This document shows, one piece after another, positions 60,842 to 64,000 of a stretch of DNA of 64,000 nucleotides. The stretch's first letter is position 1, and every line of letters begins with the position of its first letter. Location: assembly GCA_026874595.1 (NCBI GenBank), contig CM049309.1, positions 20,432,033-20,496,032 on the forward strand. Reading direction: 5' to 3'. The notes under the pieces were generated by a model. That model ran no database searches, was not told where the DNA came from, and saw only the letters and a list, made by a program, of their open reading frames with translations. A program made the position numbers and the translations under genes. This DNA comes from Sipunculus nudus. Lineage: Eukaryota > Annelida > Sipuncula > Golfingiida > Sipunculidae.

Positions 60842-61100
60842 GCAGCGAAAAACACAAGAAATCCAGTTAGAGAAAAGGGGACTTGTTGGAAGTTCAATCG
60901 GGGCAGGACATGCAATGGGTGTAGATATTGGCACAAATGTAACCGCTGCATGGGAGACCATCCAGTTACCCAATGTAGTAGCGGAGCACCGCAACCAGTT
61001 AACCAATACCAAGCCAGAGGTAGGGGTGCAGGGCTTAATCGTAGACCTGCCAACACCGGTCAAGCCCCAAGTACTGCTTAATGGGCAGTTAGGGGTAGGT
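60842..61100 (+). pseudogene. Zinc-binding C-terminal part of the DIRS-like ORF1
   Basis: The frame reads CWKFNRGRTCNGCRYWHKC, followed directly by NRC and MGDHPVTQC (60884-60980). The Cys/His spacing suggests a CCCH-type finger followed by a CX2CX3HX4C knuckle, as in ORF1 of DIRS-like elements, where it is expected to bind nucleic acid. A stop follows a short Gln/Pro/Arg-rich tail. Confidence 0.75.
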
Positions 61101-61227
61101 TATCCTACTGGAAAGATTAAAAATACTTGAACAAGGGATTCAAAAATGGGTTTAGGGTGCCATACAAAGGCACAGCTGTTTCCGCAGTTGTGACAATCTT
61201 AAGTCTTGTAGAAAACAACCCAGTAAG

Positions 61228-61853
61228 GTGTCACAACCCATTCAAATAGAAAGGCAGTTGGGACGTATAGCAGGACCTTATGCCCACCCTCCACTGGAAC
61301 CTTATATGTGTCCCCCCCTTGGATTAGTGCCAAAAAAGAGAGATCATGAGTTCAGATTAATTCATCAACTGTCGTATCCAGAAGGAGGCTCCGTAAATTA
61401 TGGCATACCTTGCATAGACTGCTCTGTAGAATATGCAACATTAAAGCTGGCTGTAGACAAATTAAAAAAGCTGGGAACAGAAGCTTATTTGGCCAAATCA
61501 GATACTGGGGCAGCCTTCAGGTTAATACCAATACATCCAAAGGATCAGTTCCTGTTAGGGTTCAAATGGCAGGGAGAATACTTTTATGACCGATGCCTGA
61601 CAATGGGCTATTCGGTATCAAAGCCTTCAGCTCAGCAATAGAGCATGTCACAAAGAAACAAGTTGGATAAGAAAATATTGTGCATGTCTTAGATGATTTT
61701 TTTATTTATGCGAAAGTCACAGTCTGAATGTGATATGACATTGAATAGCTTTTTGAAACTTTGCGATGAGTTGGGGGTCCCTATAGCCGCAGACAAGACA
61801 AGCAAACCAACACAGGTCTTAACATTTTTAGGGATCAAATTAGATGTAAAAAA
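61228..61853 (+). pseudogene. DIRS-like reverse transcriptase relic, 5' part
   Basis: The first open frame (to 61641) has PPLGLVPKKRDHEFRLIHQL, SYPEGGSVNYGIP, AYLAKSDTGAAFRLIPIHP (palm block A Asp in AKSD), LGFKWQGEYF and DRCLTMG, the usual blocks of DIRS-type RT. A frameshift near 61620 moves to IKAFSSAIEHV, and NIVHVLDDFFIYAK then carries the catalytic Asp pair (61692-61697). A third frame has FLKLCDELGVPIAADKTSKP and VLTFLGIKLDVKK (61755-61853). There it is cut by R1 copy D and resumes at 63767. Both catalytic Asp survive, but the frame is broken at least twice. Confidence 0.87.
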
Positions 61854-63764
61854 AACAAGGGACCTATGGGTCACTGTGCTCAGCTGACGTTAACCTTGAA
61901 GGTAAAAATCTAAAATAATATCTAATGGAGATAAAGTGTAAGAGGAAGAGGTAATAAAGGCCATGGTTGGTTTATATGATTGGTTTGTATTGATGAGCAA
62001 GAAATTGTTGCAAAAAATATTTTGTGACCTGACCATGTGTTTCCTACTGTTGAAACTAAAGCATGTGAGCAGTTTGTGAACAAATGATCTGTACTAATAC
62101 CATGATCATTAGTTGGTTTTTCAATTAACTGTTGACATTTCAGTAGTTTACACATTTGTTCAATTGCATCTATTTTTTTGTATAATATATATTATTAAAT
62201 ATATACGTATTTTTTTAAGTAATGTATACAGTTGAAATTTAGCTAATTAACAACATAAAACAGGGCAAACAAAGCCTGATCTCTAATTCTGCTGAGGCAG
62301 GAAAATAATGAACAAATGTTTGTATTAAATCCAGATTTTTTTATCACATCAATTATTTTCTAATTTAAGTTTATATTTCTATACATTTCCAATTTAACAT
62401 ATATATCTGAATATAAAAGTTGATTCATAATTCTCAATTGCATCATCATAAATCTCAATCTTGTCAGATAACACCACATCATGCATACAAATGTTTATTT
62501 ATTTTTTACCACAAAAATATATCTTTTAAATCTGCAAAACAATAAATATCTAAAAATAATACTTGATTTAGTTTTCACAATTTTTAATTGTGTCTTTATT
62601 TATCCATAATGTGCTTCATATTTTATAATAATTTAAGCATACTGATTGGTTCATTTATATTTGTTAAAATCATTTAAAAGAAAATTAATTTCTTTAAAAA
62701 TGATACATTACACAACATTGCATCTTCTGGATTACACCTTGAATTATTTTTTCAATGAAAGTTTTTGCATATCGGAGTGGAAACAGCATTACAATTAAGG
62801 AGATACAGTGAAAACAATAACAATTACTGCATAACACTTGGTGGGTTGGGTTTGCGGGGGGGGGGGGGATGGGGATTGGGGTGGTGATATGAGAATAACT
62901 GTACACCTGTCACAGCAGGGGATCTCCCCCAGTGACTGTAACAAATCAGAAACCCTGGCATAGCTGACTTCCAGTGACCTGGAGTGGGACCCTGCATCTG
63001 TAATCAAAGCAAGTGACTACAGAAAAAAAACAATAGCTAGCTTAATTTTCAAGCTTTTATTTTCAAATTTCAGATTTAGACAAACTAAATATTTATGTTT
63101 ACATGCTGTGAAAATTAAATCAATGGTGCTTACAGGAAAAAAACGTGCCATGGTCAAAGTTGGGCAAAATTTAAGGTACTGATTTTTTTTTATGCTAATA
63201 ACTTAAACAATTTACAAAATTCAGATCTAATTTTGGGTAAACAATTGAATCTTAATTAAACATAGTTATATACTTGAAAAATTAGACTCTAGTTTCAAAA
63301 TTTTTCATGTTAAGTGAGTTATTATTTTTCCTGATTTTTTACAAAGTCCATTATGTTTGGCCCCATAACTTACAGAATTTATACTTTACAGACTTAATTT
63401 CTGGCATGTACATAGGAACTATATAGAGGAATATTTATGGTAAATATTAGGAAAAACAGATGAGTGGTTTTGATATTAGTTAGTCCTGAAGTGTGAAAAT
63501 AGGATTTTAATAAAAAATTGAGGTTTTTCCTTAATTTCTCAAAGGAACGAAGTCGCAAAGACCCAGTTTTCGGCTTGGTAGGAGATCTTGGGGACATCTA
63601 ACATTATGCTGAATTTTGGATTCCTAGGTCTTACGGTTTCAAAATGTGCCACATCTACGGACGGACGGACGGACGGACAGACGGACGGACAGACGGACGG
63701 ACGGACGACGGACAATGGACCACGACTATAGCTCAGATGACTTATAGTCAGCTGAGCTAAAAAA
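61854..63764 (+). mobile_element. R1 dispersed repeat, copy D (full-length reference, about 1.9 kb)
   Basis: It lies inside the DIRS-like RT, so its ends are visible: AACAAGGGACCTATGGGTCA at the left and AGTCAGCTGAGCTAAAAA at the right, between VLTFLGIKLDVKK and RLPQDKLDRCKEK of one RT. AAAAAACA occurs at both junctions (61850-61857 and 63759-63766), either an 8-bp target duplication or A-rich termini. Near the ends a GCTCAGCTG word (61878) is inverted as CAGCTGAGC (63749-63757). The interior is non-coding: AT-rich left half, G13 run (62856-62868), the CGTGCCATGGTCAAAG block (63143) and a GACG repeat (63657-63713). Class unknown; non-autonomous. Confidence 0.85.
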
Positions 63765-63766
63765 CA

Positions 63767-64000
63767 GTAGGCACGCTTGCCGCAGGATAAACTAGATAGA
63801 TGTAAAGAAAAATTCATCAGTTTGTAGCAAAATAGAAAGTCACACTTAAAGAGATACAATGACTTGTAGGTTTACTAAATTTTTCATGCCAAGAAGTGGA
63901 ACCAGATAGGGCCTTCCTACGCAGACTGATTAATCTAGGTATTTGGCTACGCCGTTCTAATCATCATAACAGGCTAACAAAGGAAGCCAAGAAAGACCTT
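63767..64000 (+). pseudogene. DIRS-like reverse transcriptase relic, continuation (runs off the window)
   Basis: Directly after R1 copy D the frame gives RLPQDKLDRCKEKFISL, then in a shifted frame FSCQEVEPDRAFLRRLINLG (about 63880-63940) and NRLTKEAKKDL at the right edge. This is the connection between RT and RNase H in DIRS-type proteins. The RNase H and tyrosine recombinase should lie beyond the window. Confidence 0.82.

Noticed and set aside
52598-63859. Matching minus-strand frames at 52598-52984 and 63394-63859
   Set aside because: They are antisense readings of the same R1 segment in copies C and D.
1-64000. tRNA and rRNA genes
   Set aside because: No convincing pair of A and B box motifs in a cloverleaf and no rRNA-like sequence seen by eye; a covariance-model scan would be decisive.

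Overview
This is eukaryotic, AT-rich, non-coding and repeat-dominated DNA. I found no intact host protein-coding gene. Long composite tetranucleotide microsatellites, runs of 10-24 G or C, and relics of DIRS-like (tyrosine-recombinase), Ty1/copia-like, Tx1/L1-like, CR1/L2-like and pogo/Tigger-like elements, together with satellite-carrying elements that look like Helentrons, suggest a marine invertebrate. A mollusc or another lophotrochozoan is my best guess; this is inference, because no host gene anchors it.

Layout. 1-530: a CpG-richer segment ending in a possible splice donor. 530-10,900: AT-rich DNA with many compound microsatellites. 10,935-12,675: first copy of a dispersed family that I call R1. 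12,680-22,430: non-coding DNA with a small TIR element (16,825-17,004), two short tandem duplications and a 35-bp minisatellite. 22,440-27,311: a Tx1/L1-like LINE relic split by a dead Tigger-type transposon (from 22,691) and by a 383-bp insertion with a 14-bp target duplication. 27,312-29,546: second R1 copy. 29,744-30,364: a tandem-repeat element with a CTAGA start. 30,365-32,130: the 3' part of a DIRS-like element (RNase H, tyrosine recombinase). 32,330-33,040: a decayed tandem-repeat element. 33,080-35,460: a copia-like pol relic (integrase, RT, RNase H). 35,500-35,765: a 54-bp minisatellite. 35,994-39,505: an array of 1,107/1,108-bp higher-order units. 43,459-43,900: a palindrome-ended MITE. 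46,060-47,200: a 75-bp satellite. 48,065-57,085: a 9-kb span bounded by matching inverted termini, holding the third R1 copy (49,337-53,138), itself split by an element with exact 280-bp tandem units (51,341-52,770). 57,638-58,440, minus strand: a CR1/L2-like LINE endonuclease relic. 59,360-64,000: a second DIRS-like element (gag, zinc-binding motif, RT), split by the fourth R1 copy (61,854-63,764) and running off the right edge.

The most interesting theme is satellite-carrying elements. Three loci begin with CTAGA followed shortly by a small hairpin, then tandem units of about 170 bp, 280 bp or 1,107 bp. One lies inside an R1 copy, and another R1 copy splits a reverse transcriptase. These nestings give nearly exact element boundaries and a relative order of insertions. 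All recognisable coding sequences are broken, so the window reads as a transposon graveyard with recent tandem-array growth.
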